Shown: positions 24,366 through 34,768 of the stretch, in pieces
Position numbering within the stretch: the stretch's first letter is position 1
Layout: each line of letters opens with the position of its first letter
DNA from: Pseudofabraea citricarpa
Lineage: Eukaryota > Ascomycota > Leotiomycetes > Helotiales > Dermateaceae
Reading direction: 5' to 3'
DNA: 64,000 nt
Assembly (NCBI GenBank): GCA_029641185.1
Contig: JAPWGK010000033.1
Location: 186,001 to 250,000, forward strand
Notes under the pieces: generated by a model
Seen by the model: the letters and a program-made list of their open reading frames with translations, nothing else
What the model was told of the DNA's origin: nothing
Databases searched by the model: none
Program-made: the position numbers and the translations under genes

Positions 24366-24713
24366 TCAGCTTTGCACATTCAAAACCGACCATCCGTGGA
24401 ATCGTGGGGGGGTATAACACGTCCGGTATGCCGAGATGCAGCAACCAGTCAAGGTCCAAGACTTGATAATGTACGGAATATGCAGCTCCATGACGGTACT
24501 TTCTCGCACTTCCCTCCCACGCCCACTGCCATTGCTGGACCCGCCTTGCTCCAGTTCGACCCTCTTGGGCGTGGGATCCTGAAGAAACCTGCTCAGGGCG
24601 TCTCCCAATCGAGTCTCCTGTGCAGCTAGCTGTGTGTTAGTGGCGCGGATCGTGGACGCTTCCCTCCCGCTCTGATAGACACTTGCAATCGGGCGTTGGG
24701 TTCTGAGCGCCAT
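24366..24713 (-). CDS. Candidate small hypothetical protein
   Basis: The minus frame starts at 24713 in a good context (TATAAATGGCG) and runs 115 codons. The first 75 residues look protein-like (ASVYQSGREASTIRATNTQL, then ETRLGDALSRFLQDPTPKRV). The last 40 look random, so an intron from a GTACCG donor after about residue 73 is possible. There is no known domain. It may equally be a chance frame. Confidence 0.28.
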   Translation of the reverse strand: MALRTQRPIASVYQSGREASTIRATNTQLAAQETRLGDALSRFLQDPTPKRVELEQGGSSNGSGRGREVRESTVMELHIPYIIKSWTLTGCCISAYRTCYTPPRFHGWSVLNVQS

Positions 24714-26738
24714 TTATACCGTCGCATCATCTGATAACGTACTAAATGGCTCTTGTGATGAGTACAAAGAGCCAGCTTGATCTCTTCTCTGTAGCATATT
24801 CGTCAGGCCAGCCACTTCTAAGCAGTAGCGCGACAACCGCCAGCCACAAGTGAGAGAGAAACAAACCTCCAAAGAAGATGAAAAGCACGTCTCCCAGCGA
24901 TGACACAATCTGCTATAGCAACCATAGCAGCGCTATTGCTAGCTGAATGCCCAACAAATGCCGCCCAAATCAAACTGTCCTCCTGATAGGGTTCGTGGAT
25001 CGAGTCTGCGGGTTCTGAATGAAGGCATGATCGCCGGTTGGAAGACTCTGCGGTCAAGGGACTCTTTCTTTCGGCTTTCGTTCGGCGGCTGTACCTCACC
25101 TGGCCAGATTCCACTGTGAGCCTCAGGGCTGCAAAGCTTGGTTTTGAAAGATTCAACACAAGATGAAGTTGATCTTGATCCAGTTGATCCGCATCGAGCA
25201 TCGAGCGTATTGCCAAATTTGTTGAGCATCGCGACAAAGGCACGTGAACTGTCGATTCCAGCAGCAAGTAGCGAAGGTCTATTGAGAGACTCAGCAGCCT
25301 TTCGTTGTTTTTGGGGACCATTGTTTCTCACACAATTGCACAGTGGCTAGGTCCAGCACAAGTACCAGTATAGAGCCTCATGATTCCCCTCAAATTCGAA
25401 GCTTGCTGGAGCTGTCACTAATCTTCCTTCCTCTCGCCTGTGTGAGGTCGATATTTGGGTCCTTCGAGACTTCTTTGGCCTCGTCAGACAAATTTCGTGG
25501 ATCTGATTTTCAAGATGTTGAAATCGGTTTTTCGTTCAAGAGACTGATTTGAAAGTGCGGTTTCTGCAGGATGTTAGTCTTCTTGACACAAGAGCATAAG
25601 TACAATCGCTACTTTCGATTGAAAAAAGTGCATAGCTTACACTTCAGCTTTCTCCCTCCCAAAGGATCTCCAAGCTGGATTTGGGGGGCATGCTGATGGT
25701 GAGGATACAGAAAGAAGAGACATATCCTTAGTTCAGAAAGCTCTAAAGGAAAGTCCTGTCAGGCCGCTGTTACTTTACGCCGGCTAATCGCTGCTTTGTG
25801 ATTACTCCTATACGACATGATAATATATCCAAAGATGCTAACTAAAAGGAGAATAAAAATAAAACCATAAAGATCACTTTCTTTAACTTCATGATACCAA
25901 GATCAAGCATAATAACGAGAGTTATAAAGATTAAAGAATATCGAGGAAGCAGGTGTCGCTGGAGCATTTAAGCAAGCATGGAAATTTTCAATTCTCTGAT
26001 CTAACAAAGGCAGATAAGATAGAACTCTCTAGGAAACTCATCAAGAAGTTAAACATGCGGGATTAAGATGTCCCTCCCAAGTGTTAAAAGTTAGTATACA
26101 CTATTTGGCATAGAATAATCCGACTCTTCTCGCGCGGGCTGATACTTCTGAGAGGAAGCCTCGTGTCGCAATAAAAGCCGAGCCACATACCAATCGTATG
26201 CAATAAAAGGCTTATTATCATTCAGTTCTTCGCGACAGTCCGGAAGGCGCAGTTTTGATGACGATGACAGTTTTGCTAACGGTAACAGCTTGAGGCTCGG
26301 TGCTTATTTGCCTGTGCCACGGTGAGGCTGTCTAACAACATGTCAGTTCCGTCTCCGTGTGATGCTGGAACCAGATGAAGTATTTGTATTGTTTGCTTAT
26401 GCAGTGCTCGATGTAAGCGAGCACTCAAAGTCCGATTGTCGATAAAGTCCGCCGCTTGTCGATCATTGCTGCTTGGCTTGCTTGATTTTTACGTAGAAAA
26501 CCGTATACGGGGTACTGTATACGGGATACGGCATACGCACGCGAGATACATCTTGCCCAGTGCTTAGGCTTAGGTGCAGGTTGACGAGGCTGTGTTTTGA
26601 ATAATCGCAGGCAGAAAGATGTTCGTCCAACATATATTCAGATGATAACGTCTTAATTCGAGAGTTTCTCTGCATCGCATTTCTCTCGTTCTCAAACACC
26701 ACCTAAGCTCTGAACACCACCATCATCCCAACAGCACA
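24714..26738. other. Intergenic region upstream of the first RTA1 gene
   Basis: About 2 kb. Overlapping frames at 24818-25331 on both strands have no domains. 25560-26100 is AT-rich. The last 300 bp are promoter and contain the CGTATNYCGTA-type element and the palindrome CCGTATACGG at 26501-26510. Confidence 0.45.
26520..26530 (-). promoter_or_regulatory. CGTATCCCGTA element upstream of RTA1 paralog A
   Basis: The plus strand reads TACGGGATACG, 209 bp before the RTA1 start at 26739. The same 11-mer is present upstream of the second RTA1 gene, and one-mismatch forms lie upstream of the Zn2Cys6 gene between them. A CCGTATACGG palindrome lies 10 bp away. Binding by the neighbouring regulator is inference. 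Confidence 0.4.
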
Positions 26739-27741
26739 ATGTCCGACAGTTCGAATGATGATTCCCCCTGGGAGTACTATCGATATGATCCCTCCCTTGA
26801 GGCAGCCGCTATCTTTATTGCCTTGTTCTTCCTTAGCACGGCCGTACACTCGTACCAGATGCTACGAACCCGAACGTGGTATTTTATTCCCTTCGTCATT
26901 GGAGGTCACAGTAAGTCTAAAGGATTTCATAATGCGATGCCCAATGTAGTGGCTGCTAACAATTATTCCAGTGCAGTGGATTGGATACATAGGACGTGCC
27001 ATAGCGAGTCAAGAGACGCCGGATTGGACCCTGGGTCCATACATTCTTCAGACACTCCTCTTACTCATTGCGCCTGCTCTCTATGCTGCCAGCATCTACA
27101 TGGTACTCGGTCGCATCATCCTTCTGGTCGACGGAGAATCTCGGGCGTTGATCAAAAAGAAGTGGCTTACGAAGATATTCGTTGCGGGTGATGTCCTCTC
27201 ATTCATGCTGCAATCGGCCGGTAAGTTGGTCTGCTACTTCACAAGCGACAGTAACTGATGTCTGGGGGTCACAGGTGGCGGAATCATGTCTGGAGGAGCC
27301 GAATCCATGAAGACGGGCGAGAAGATCGTGATCGGAGGACTCTTCGTCCAGATTATATTCTTCGGCATCTTCATAGTCGTTGCCATCAAATTCGACCGCG
27401 CTATCAAGAAGAACCCCACCGCTCAATCTCAATCCGAGCATATTCCATGGAAGAAACACCTCCTAGCTCTATACGTCGCCAGTGCACTCATCATGGTTCG
27501 ATCCATCTTCAGAGTCGTCGAGTATATCCAGGGCAACGCTGGCTACCTCCTCCGCCACGAGTACTATCTTTACATCTTCGATTCCGTCCTCATGCTGTCT
27601 GTCATGGTCATCTTTAACTTGATCCATCCGAGTGAGGTCAAGGCCCTCTTGAAGGGTGGCAAGATGTACAAGGGTTTCAAGATCCACAGCGTGCAGAGCG
27701 AGCACTCTGGGGTCGAGATGGAATCTGATAGTACGGTTTAG
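26739..27741 (+). CDS. RTA1-like seven-transmembrane protein (paralog A)
   Basis: Exons 26739-26910, 26972-27220 and 27275-27741 encode 295 residues with seven predicted hydrophobic segments. Family motifs are YRYDPSLEAAAIF, TWYFIPFVIGG, then GYIGRAIAS, LLLLIAPALYAASIYMVLGRII, KIFVAGDVLSFMLQSAGGG, and MVRSIFRVVEYIQGN with HEYYLYIFDSVLM. RTA1/Rsb1 proteins are fungal plasma-membrane proteins linked to resistance to aminocholesterol drugs and to export of sphingoid bases; the activity of this copy is not shown. A close paralog lies at 31430, and a Zn2Cys6 regulator sits between them. The acidic end (SEHSGVEMESDSTV) is cytoplasmic-type. Confidence 0.93.
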
Positions 27742-28824
27742 AGAAGCGCGGCAATTGTTGTTCGTGCTTTGTCTGCATTGCTTGGAGTTATGTTGGGGGG
27801 ACGGGGATTGCTCCTCTTTTTTCTTGTTGTGGGATTAGATTCGAGAAGGCGATGGTGAACCGGGAGAGGGGGAAAGGGTTGCTCTTTACTGCTAATGTAA
27901 TTTTTTACTCTATAGAAATTCGAGATATCTAAACTTTCTTTGTTGCTCAGGACCTGGGATTGGTGTTATTTGTCTAATTGACGAATCATATATTGCCAGC
28001 CTAGTTGGATATCTCTGGCTCTTCTAGTCAAAGCACTTGCAAATTTTGACTCGTTCTTCTCGTCCATTTCTTCCTAGTATCCTTGATGCTTTTCTTAGCT
28101 TTTAGCTAGCATACTCGGAAACACGAACTCGAACTCGAACTCTCTGTCACTGCATACTTTACGGAACGCACATCCCAGGGTAGACTCGACACAGCAAGGT
28201 TCGTCTACCACGAGGTAATTGACGAGATCGCAGATTAACTTTCGGAGTGCTACCGAACCGGAGACTCGGAGACTATTCGGTGCCTAGCATTGACAACCTA
28301 GCCATGTTTACGGTGACTCGGGACCGAGAAATGTAGTAGAATAACAGAGGGAGTTCGTCTAGTCTTTAATACAATGAGGCTTTTGCTTAGGCGGTTAGGA
28401 TGAACTGGGTTCTGTGTGGATGGTTGAATAATTGATTGATGCTCGCTTCTGAGATCCCAAGACTCTAAACCTTTACTCTCTCATGTTTTAAAACCCACCA
28501 TCGCCATGCATAGGCACTTAGAGAATCCGTTAATTTCATCATGACACATTGCTTTTCAAGTGCTCCTAGATTCAAAATTTCTCAAATAAGTAAGCAGAAG
28601 GAGTACTCGGCAACTTCTATCCTACTTGGCTCCGACCCGGACACAAAGTTTCGACAGCAGCGGGCCAACGTTGTGCCACACAGCTGCTCGCCTAAGTGGA
28701 AAGGAGCATTCTCTGGAGCGACAGCCAACCAGCGGACGAGAAGAGCGAGGGTCACAGCGCGAAAGCACGACGGCTACTTAAGGTTGTGGGGCTGTGCAAA
28801 GCCTCCCGTGCAAGCATACCCGAC

Positions 28825-28835
28825 CGTATTCCGTA
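28825..28835 (+). promoter_or_regulatory. CGTATTCCGTA element upstream of Zn2Cys6 gene
   Basis: It differs by one base from the element shared by both RTA1 promoters. It lies about 210 bp before the start at 29046, with a second copy 12 bp further on. Confidence 0.35.
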
Positions 28836-28846
28836 ACGTGCGAATC

Positions 28847-28859
28847 CGTATCTCGTATA
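28847..28859 (+). promoter_or_regulatory. CGTATCTCGTA element overlapping a TCGTATA sterol-response core
   Basis: CGTATCTCGTA (28847-28857) differs by one base from the RTA1 promoter element. It overlaps TCGTATA (28853-28859), the core of the sterol response element bound by Upc2/Ecm22 in yeasts. Autoregulation would fit but is inferred. Confidence 0.4.
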
Positions 28860-29045
28860 AAGGAAATGGCTGCCCCCCGCCCTCCACTCACTGATGCCTC
28901 CTCACTGCTGCTGCAACATCCGTGTCGGGCTCTTTTGGTTTTTTGTTTCTCAAACGTCTGGCTTGCGTCTACGCACCTCCTCCGTGACCCCACCTACCTG
29001 GTATCGTTTAAACACATGTGATTTGTCTGTCTGGGTTCTATCGAC

Positions 29046-30537
29046 ATGTCAGATCAACGTCGCGTCGGTGGTCATCGAAGACCGCATCGAAAAACGAGAA
29101 ACGGATGCTTGCAATGTAAGGAGAAGCGAATCAAGGTATGTTGGGCTCTCATAGGACTCCCTGACTCAAATTCTTAGCCTTTATACAAAGCTGTATGAGA
29201 AGATGGATTTGTGCACGAGCTTGCAGCTTCGGTCTTGTTATGTCCATGTCTGGAAGTCTCCCCACACTTCGAAGTCAGATATAGGCTATTCTTGTTTAAA
29301 CCCCCAAAAGTCGATTTCGATTATACCTCAGAAAATAAGATTGTCTTATTCGAGCATAGTATCAGCCTGCTAAAATATGACGTAGTGTGATGAAGGCAAG
29401 CCTTCTTGTGGGAGATGCATTCGCTACGGCTCCGAATGTATATTCATCCAAGCGGTGTCGCCGCGATCAAAGTCCGCTGCAAATACAGGCCTATCACCGC
29501 AGATATCCATGGAATCTTATCCAGGAACACCAAATACCATAGCAACCTCCCCAACATCTCTCATGCAAACAAGTTTCGGCCATGAGTGCAATATCAAAGA
29601 CTTGGAATTACTTCACTTCTACACTACGACTACCTGCTTCTCCTTCAGCGACGTGCCGAATCGACAAAGCGTATGGCAGAACGTGCTTCCACGGCTTGCC
29701 TTTCAACACGAGTTTCTACTCCATGGGCTTCTCGCATTATCGGCGTTGCATCTTTCGCGGATGCAGCCGAGTCAGGAGGAAAGCCTGATTGCACATGCCA
29801 CGATGCACCACGAGACGGCCTTGCACCTGTTTAAACCAGTAATGGCAGATATCACTCCCTCCAACTCCGACGCATGTTTTTGTTTTTCTTCACTTCTTGT
29901 CCCCTACTCTTCGGCTTCTTCCAAGGGGACCGTCAACTTTTTCTTCCCGGATACATCAGATCCCTCGAACCAAGATAAAACGATCGAGTGGTGCAGGCTA
30001 CTGCGCGGAGTTCACACGATGGTCAAGTTGAGCTGGGATACCGTCTCAGAAGGCCCCTTAAAGCCACTGTTTAGTTTGGGAGGAGACAAGAGCGCATATG
30101 TTGGTTGCATGCCACCAGAGAATAGAGCGAGGCTACTACAGCTAGAGCAGCTTTGGAAGTCGGGCCTCACGGACTTCAGCGACGAAGAGAGAGAAGCGTT
30201 GGATCGGACACTAGAAGTGTTGATGGAAATTCTGGACATGACTAGTGCACACAACGAAGGAGTATGTATAGCTGCGGCTGTACTTTCCTGGCCCACTACT
30301 ATCCCCGAAGCTTACATGACAATGGTATATAACCGACAAAAGGAGGCTCTGGTGCTTCTAGCACACTTCTGTATGCTGCTGACTCTGGTCGATCACTATT
30401 GGTGGATGAATGGAATGGCTCGCTCTCTGCTCCAGTCGATCCACAAAACACTAGGCAGTGAGTGGGAGAGCTGGATTATGTGGCCATTACAAGATCTAGT
30501 TCTGAGTGAGTTCCGTAGCAAGGCTGTACTATTGTAG
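29046..30537 (+). CDS. Zn2Cys6 transcription factor, Upc2-like
   Basis: Exons 29046-29135 and 29386-30537 encode 413 residues. The intron (250 nt) splits the zinc cluster: GCLQCKEKRIK ends exon 1 and CDEGKPSCGRC opens exon 2, giving Cys spacing 2-6-6-2-6. Basic residues precede it (RRPHRKTRNG). The rest is the fungal-specific regulatory region of the sterol-uptake-control type: LELLHFYTTTTCFSFSDV, LPRLAFQHEFLLHGLLALSALHL and a helical C-terminus ending in MWPLQDLVLSEF. Upc2-like factors sense sterol and activate ergosterol and transport genes. It sits between two RTA1 paralogs and shares a promoter element with both, so it may control them. That is inference; the DNA-binding class is certain. 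Confidence 0.9.
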
Positions 30538-31429
30538 AGATTCGCAGTCTGCCATTTAGAACCGATGGGAGTTGAGAGTATACGCTTTGCTGTATCCGAT
30601 GTTACAACTTGCTTTACAGCCGCCTTTTAACCAAACATGGATTCGACCATCGAGGTCTATTTCAAGCTCCTCGATATTACCTCTCCAAATTCCGGGGCCT
30701 CGAAAACTGCAAGGCCAATCGGCTCTCCCACCTCTTGTATACCATCCATGTACAATATGTTAGCGATATCTGATTGAAGCATTGTTTATCGATGCTTAGC
30801 TAGTTGCTTAGATGACTGGAGAAATAAACTTGTACGATTCCGTACTTAGTCGGATCAAGTTGTGGCACAGAAGCCAATACCTTCTCCAGACCTTGCGTTC
30901 GTTGACCAGGGGTCTCAAGCATGCAACGCCCGGCCCAGCCAATGGCCGATTTCGTAGGCGGAGATGACCCACCACTCGCTCGCGCCTCACATCGACAGCT
31001 TCAAAAATAGAAAAAGGGGAAATGAGCATGTCCATGAGATACGAAGCTGACCGTGTCGAAAGAATGAACATGCCGTTGCCCGATTCTGTGACGGGTACGG
31101 GATACGCTTCTCGTTTGATATCAGGGGCTCGCTATCGAGGCTTAGCCACGGGAAGAGCTTAGGATGTCCTATTGCCGGTATGTCCTGGCCAAGACATGCC
31201 ATCCGTTGACTGTTGTATAAGGAAAGGGACTTGGGACCGCATAGAATAGTAGAAACCTCCTCTTTATTCCCATTTTCTCGACGTCACCAAATCGTAAATT
31301 ATCAACTTTCCTTCAGATCCGCTTGAGTTCTACTCGCCAAAATACGTTCTTTACACAACTCCTCCTGTCTCTTCCAATAGACAACTCTTCTTCCCTTCTT
31401 TTAACTTTCCAAAAACAAACGAGTCGAAT
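30538..31429. other. Intergenic region upstream of second RTA1 gene
   Basis: About 0.9 kb with no supported gene. It contains a TACGGGATACG site at 31096-31106 and a pyrimidine-rich leader just before the start. Confidence 0.5.
31096..31106 (-). promoter_or_regulatory. CGTATCCCGTA element upstream of RTA1 paralog B
   Basis: The plus strand reads TACGGGATACG, 324 bp before the start at 31430. It is identical over 11 bp to the site upstream of paralog A. Confidence 0.4.
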
Positions 31430-32358
31430 ATGGCCAACAAAACAGTTCATCCCTCATTTGACGACGAGGATGCTTTCGTTTTTTACCGCTATGAGCCAAG
31501 CATGGCTGCTGCTATCATCTTTGTAGTTATCTTCACAGCCACAACATTCTATCATGTCTTTCAAATGATCAAGAAAAAGACATGGTATTTCATTCCTCTC
31601 CTCATAGGAGGGTTCTGTAAGTCACCAGCTATTCTCTGAACCCCCGGAACCAACTAATGCTTCTCCTAGTCGAGATATTTGGCTACGTCGGACGCGCTCT
31701 ATCAGCCAAAGACCAATGGGTCCTCGGGCCCTTCATCATGCAAAACCTCCTGCTGCTCATCGCGCCCTCGCTCTTCGCCGCATCCATCTACATGATCCTC
31801 GGGCGGATCATCCTGCTGGTCGACGGCGAAAGCCGCTCTCTGATCCGCAAGAAGTGGCTCACCAAGCTGTTCGTCGCCGGCGACGTGCTGTCCTTCCTCG
31901 CCCAGTCCGCCGGCGGCTCCATGATGGCCCAGGGCAGCGCGAGCTCGGCCAAGAACGGCGAGCACCTCATCATCGGCGGCCTGTTCATGCAGCTCGCCTT
32001 CTTCGCCTTCTTCCTCGTCGTCGCTGTCGTCTTCAACATCCGCATCAATAAATCACCTACCTCCCTCTCGACCCCCTCGCCCGCTTCTCATATCGGCGCC
32101 CTCTGGCGCAAGCATCTGCACGTCCTCTATGTCACGTCTGCCTTCATCATGGTCCGCTCTGTCTTCCGCCTCATCGAGTATATGGATGGCAATGCTGGCT
32201 TCTTTATGAAGAAGGAAATCTTCGTTTATGTCTTTGATGGCGTCTTGATGGCTGCTGTCTTGGTCCTGTTTAATATCGTCCATCCTGGGGATCTGACGGT
32301 TCTGGGCCATCGCTTAATCGATCGCGAATTGGACGGGCTGAGGTCTGATTGGAAGTAG
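31430..32358 (+). CDS. RTA1-like seven-transmembrane protein (paralog B)
   Basis: Exons 31430-31616 and 31670-32358 encode 291 residues closely similar to the gene at 26739 along the whole length (YRYEPSMAAAIIFV, TWYFIPLLIGG, GYVGRALSAKDQW, LGRIILLVDGESRSLIRKKW, LFVAGDVLSFLAQSAGG, MVRSVFRLIEYMDGN). The first intron is at the same codon in both copies. The second intron of paralog A, at QSAG/GG, is absent here. The block 31680-32060 is markedly GC-rich with C/G third positions, unlike the rest, so many overlapping false frames appear. The role is as for paralog A: RTA1-family lipid stress or drug resistance protein, activity untested. The tail is different and shorter. Confidence 0.92.
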
Positions 32359-33886
32359 ACTGTGGATGTGAGATGGAATGGGAAAGGGGTGGCATGAGAG
32401 TTGTTGCCTCCGGTGTTTAGGTCCGGATATAGTTGAGATATAAGGGATAGGGATGAAGAGAAGCTTCAATGGAGTTTCGAGGTTTCGTGCATCTTTTCCT
32501 GTAGATTTAGGTTTTGAGATTTCTTTGTTGGTCTTCTCTTTTGGGCTTGGGTTTCTTAGGGGATACGTATAAACTTTTAGCGAGGTACAAGAGTTAAAAC
32601 TGGGTAGGTATTTAGGTAGTTAAAAATTCAAGGGACTAACGCTATGCTGGTAACCCAGAACTTATTTATTTAAGATATCTGTTTTTCCGTTCTTTTTCGT
32701 TTCTCCAGGGCAAACAGAAACGCAGCTATTTGGTAATCCGGAAAACCCCACCCGCCATGTCGACTTACCCGCAACTCATAATCACTACCCCCTCTTCGTC
32801 AATAGAGAATCCAGCATAATCTTACCGTTCTAAGGCATATCATCTTGCCTAGCTGTTTGAAAAACTCGTCGAATCCACAGTAAGAGCCTCAAGACCAGAG
32901 CACGAACGTAGCGCTAGGCTCTATTTCCAGGCAGACAGCCGGGAAACTCTTAGCTTCCTATAATCTATGACTTATAGTGAGGTTTATTTTATGATAAAGA
33001 TAATTACAGTATGTTGTTCTTCAGACTTCTTCCTAATAATATACTAAAGTCTCACCCAAGCACGACTTCACTAGACCCCTTCCTTTATTTGGGTCTGTTA
33101 AACCTAAGCTGATCTAGAGGTATATCCACTGCTAGACTCTGAACTCGTTTGTAGTTTGAAGCTACGAATTTCCTCATCATCCACAAACACAGTTAACTGC
33201 TTCGACACAACCACCTCCTCGAGCCTGTGAAACACCTTGTTACGACTGATAACAGGAGTCGTATCGACTAATTCGCTCACCCGTACAAGACTTTCTACAA
33301 GAGCCAGAATTGAATCTCTTGGATCATACGGAGGATGGTCACACTAATTTGATACCAATCACGTGACACATATTTCCCTCTGGTGTCGCCTCAAAGGTCA
33401 TGTGACCAGAAACAACTAGGTGTATAATACTGATGGATAACAAGATGCATGTTCTTCTCTTGCTGTTCTAGCCTTTTAAGAATTCTGGCTTGATTCGGGC
33501 TCATCTAGAGTATATATACTGCACGGCCTAGCAGTTGTTAAATCACATTAGTAGCTACGGCAAGTCATGTGATGCATAATTGGCAACCCTGGCTACTTAA
33601 CTTACTTCATCTTGATCTACCGACAAGTTAATGGTCTTATAACTTTGTTTTCAATTCTCTGTGTCATTTATCTTACCAATCCTCACGCTGTAAACTATCA
33701 TGTGCGGGGTATCTTCAACTTAAAAAGAACATTTTAGTAAGAGAACAATTCCCCTCCTCTCAATACTATAAGATAGATGTCATTTCGTATCCTTTTTCAA
33801 CATTTTGAGATTAATTATCCAGCTAAGAATGCCGGAAGGATCATAACTACTTACCATCCTCTGCGCTTCAAATACAATACCTCAAA
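32359..33886. other. AT-rich intergenic region with a decayed coding fragment
   Basis: About 1.5 kb. Besides the minus-strand fragment listed at 33104-33467, two diverged copies of a motif (CTAGAGGTATATCCACTGC near 33114 and CTAGAGTATATATACTGC near 33506) suggest an old duplication. A CACGTGAC site lies at 33360-33367. Confidence 0.4.
33104..33467 (-). pseudogene. Frameshifted coding fragment, family not recognised
   Basis: On the minus strand a frame from about 33344 to a stop at 33104-33106 reads as about 80 protein-like residues (DPRDSILALVESLVRV, then SRNKVFHRLEEVVVSKQL, then FVDDEEIRSFKLQT). Immediately upstream, in a frame shifted by one base, the reading continues as LVVSGHMTFEATPEGN, then CHVIGIKL. 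The single-base shift near 33345 and the lack of a start point to a decayed gene. An exon of an unresolved gene is the alternative. Confidence 0.3.
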
Positions 33887-34768
33887 ATGTCCCAACTTGA
33901 ATCCGGCCCGAAGGATATAGTAGCACCCGTCAACTACGTCGCTGCCGATGGGACTACCCGCCAGCCCGGAATCTTCAAGAAGCCAGTCCATGGCATACCA
34001 TCAGAACATGCACGCGCCATGAAAATCCACGATATCCGGCCTGTCGTGGACAACTTCAAGCTCGACACCAACGGGTTCCAGTTCGTGAAACTGCCCCACA
34101 AAGATACGGGCAGGTACTTTAAAGAATGGGGGGATGAGAGCATTCCGAACGAGTACTATGGAGAAGTGGCAGAAGTTGTGAAAAACCTGTAAGGCTATTG
34201 CGTTGATATAGCTAGCTTCCTGAGGCTGAAGTCTACGTATGAAAGCACCGGCGCATCGACCGTCCACGTCTTCAACCACGTCCTCCGCCAAACCGCAGAC
34301 GCACCCACGGGACACCCGCACGTCGACTACACGGGCGTGGCCGCGCATCTCGAAGGGACAAAAGCTGAACTCGGCTTCCCCCCTGCCATCTTGGCCCGCT
34401 TCAACTCCAGCTCGCGCTATGCCTACATCAACGCCTGGCGACCCCTCCGCACCGTCCACCGGGATGCACTGGCACTCGCTGACACTCTCACAGTCCCGGA
34501 TTCGGATTATCAGCTCCGAGCGCGGAAATTCCCTAGCGGTGTAGAGTCAGGCAATTATATCATGTCGCATGGCAGTAAAGAGGACATGCATAGGTGGTAT
34601 TACATGCCTGAGATGAGCCCTGAGGACCTGGTTGTGTTTAAGGGCTATGATACGCTGCAGGAGGAGGTGGCCTGGAGGTGCCCGCATGCGGCCGTTGTGA
34701 TTGAAGGGACGGCGGACCTGCATCCAAGAGAGAGTGTCGAGTGTCGGGCTGTCTGTTTCTGGGAGTAA
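33887..34768 (+). CDS. CmcJ/AsaB-type hydroxylase/desaturase-like oxygenase
   Basis: Exons 33887-34188 and 34246-34768 give 274 residues. The join was chosen because it restores VVKNL/TGASTVHVFNH, the family arrangement (LLKxxTGAxxVxxFxH), using donor GTAAGG; other acceptors nearby would add about six residues. The family (GA4 desaturase, CmcJ, AsaB) is 2-oxoglutarate/iron-type. The HPHVDYTG segment gives an HxD pair, and the C-terminus has INAWRPL, WYYMPEMSPEDLVVFKGYD, CPHAAV and ESVECRAVCFW as expected. Such enzymes often act in fungal secondary metabolism, but no backbone synthase is nearby, so the substrate is unknown. It is flanked by long AT-rich gaps on both sides. Confidence 0.85.

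Larger units (their letters stand above)
27742..29045. other. Intergenic region upstream of Zn2Cys6 gene
   Basis: About 1.3 kb with no supported gene. GAACTC is repeated three times at 28125-28142. The promoter of the regulator, with two CGTATNYCGTA-type sites, lies at the end. Confidence 0.5.

Noticed and set aside
31702..32051. Several overlapping frames on both strands
   Set aside because: They are shadows of the GC-rich second exon of RTA1 paralog B.
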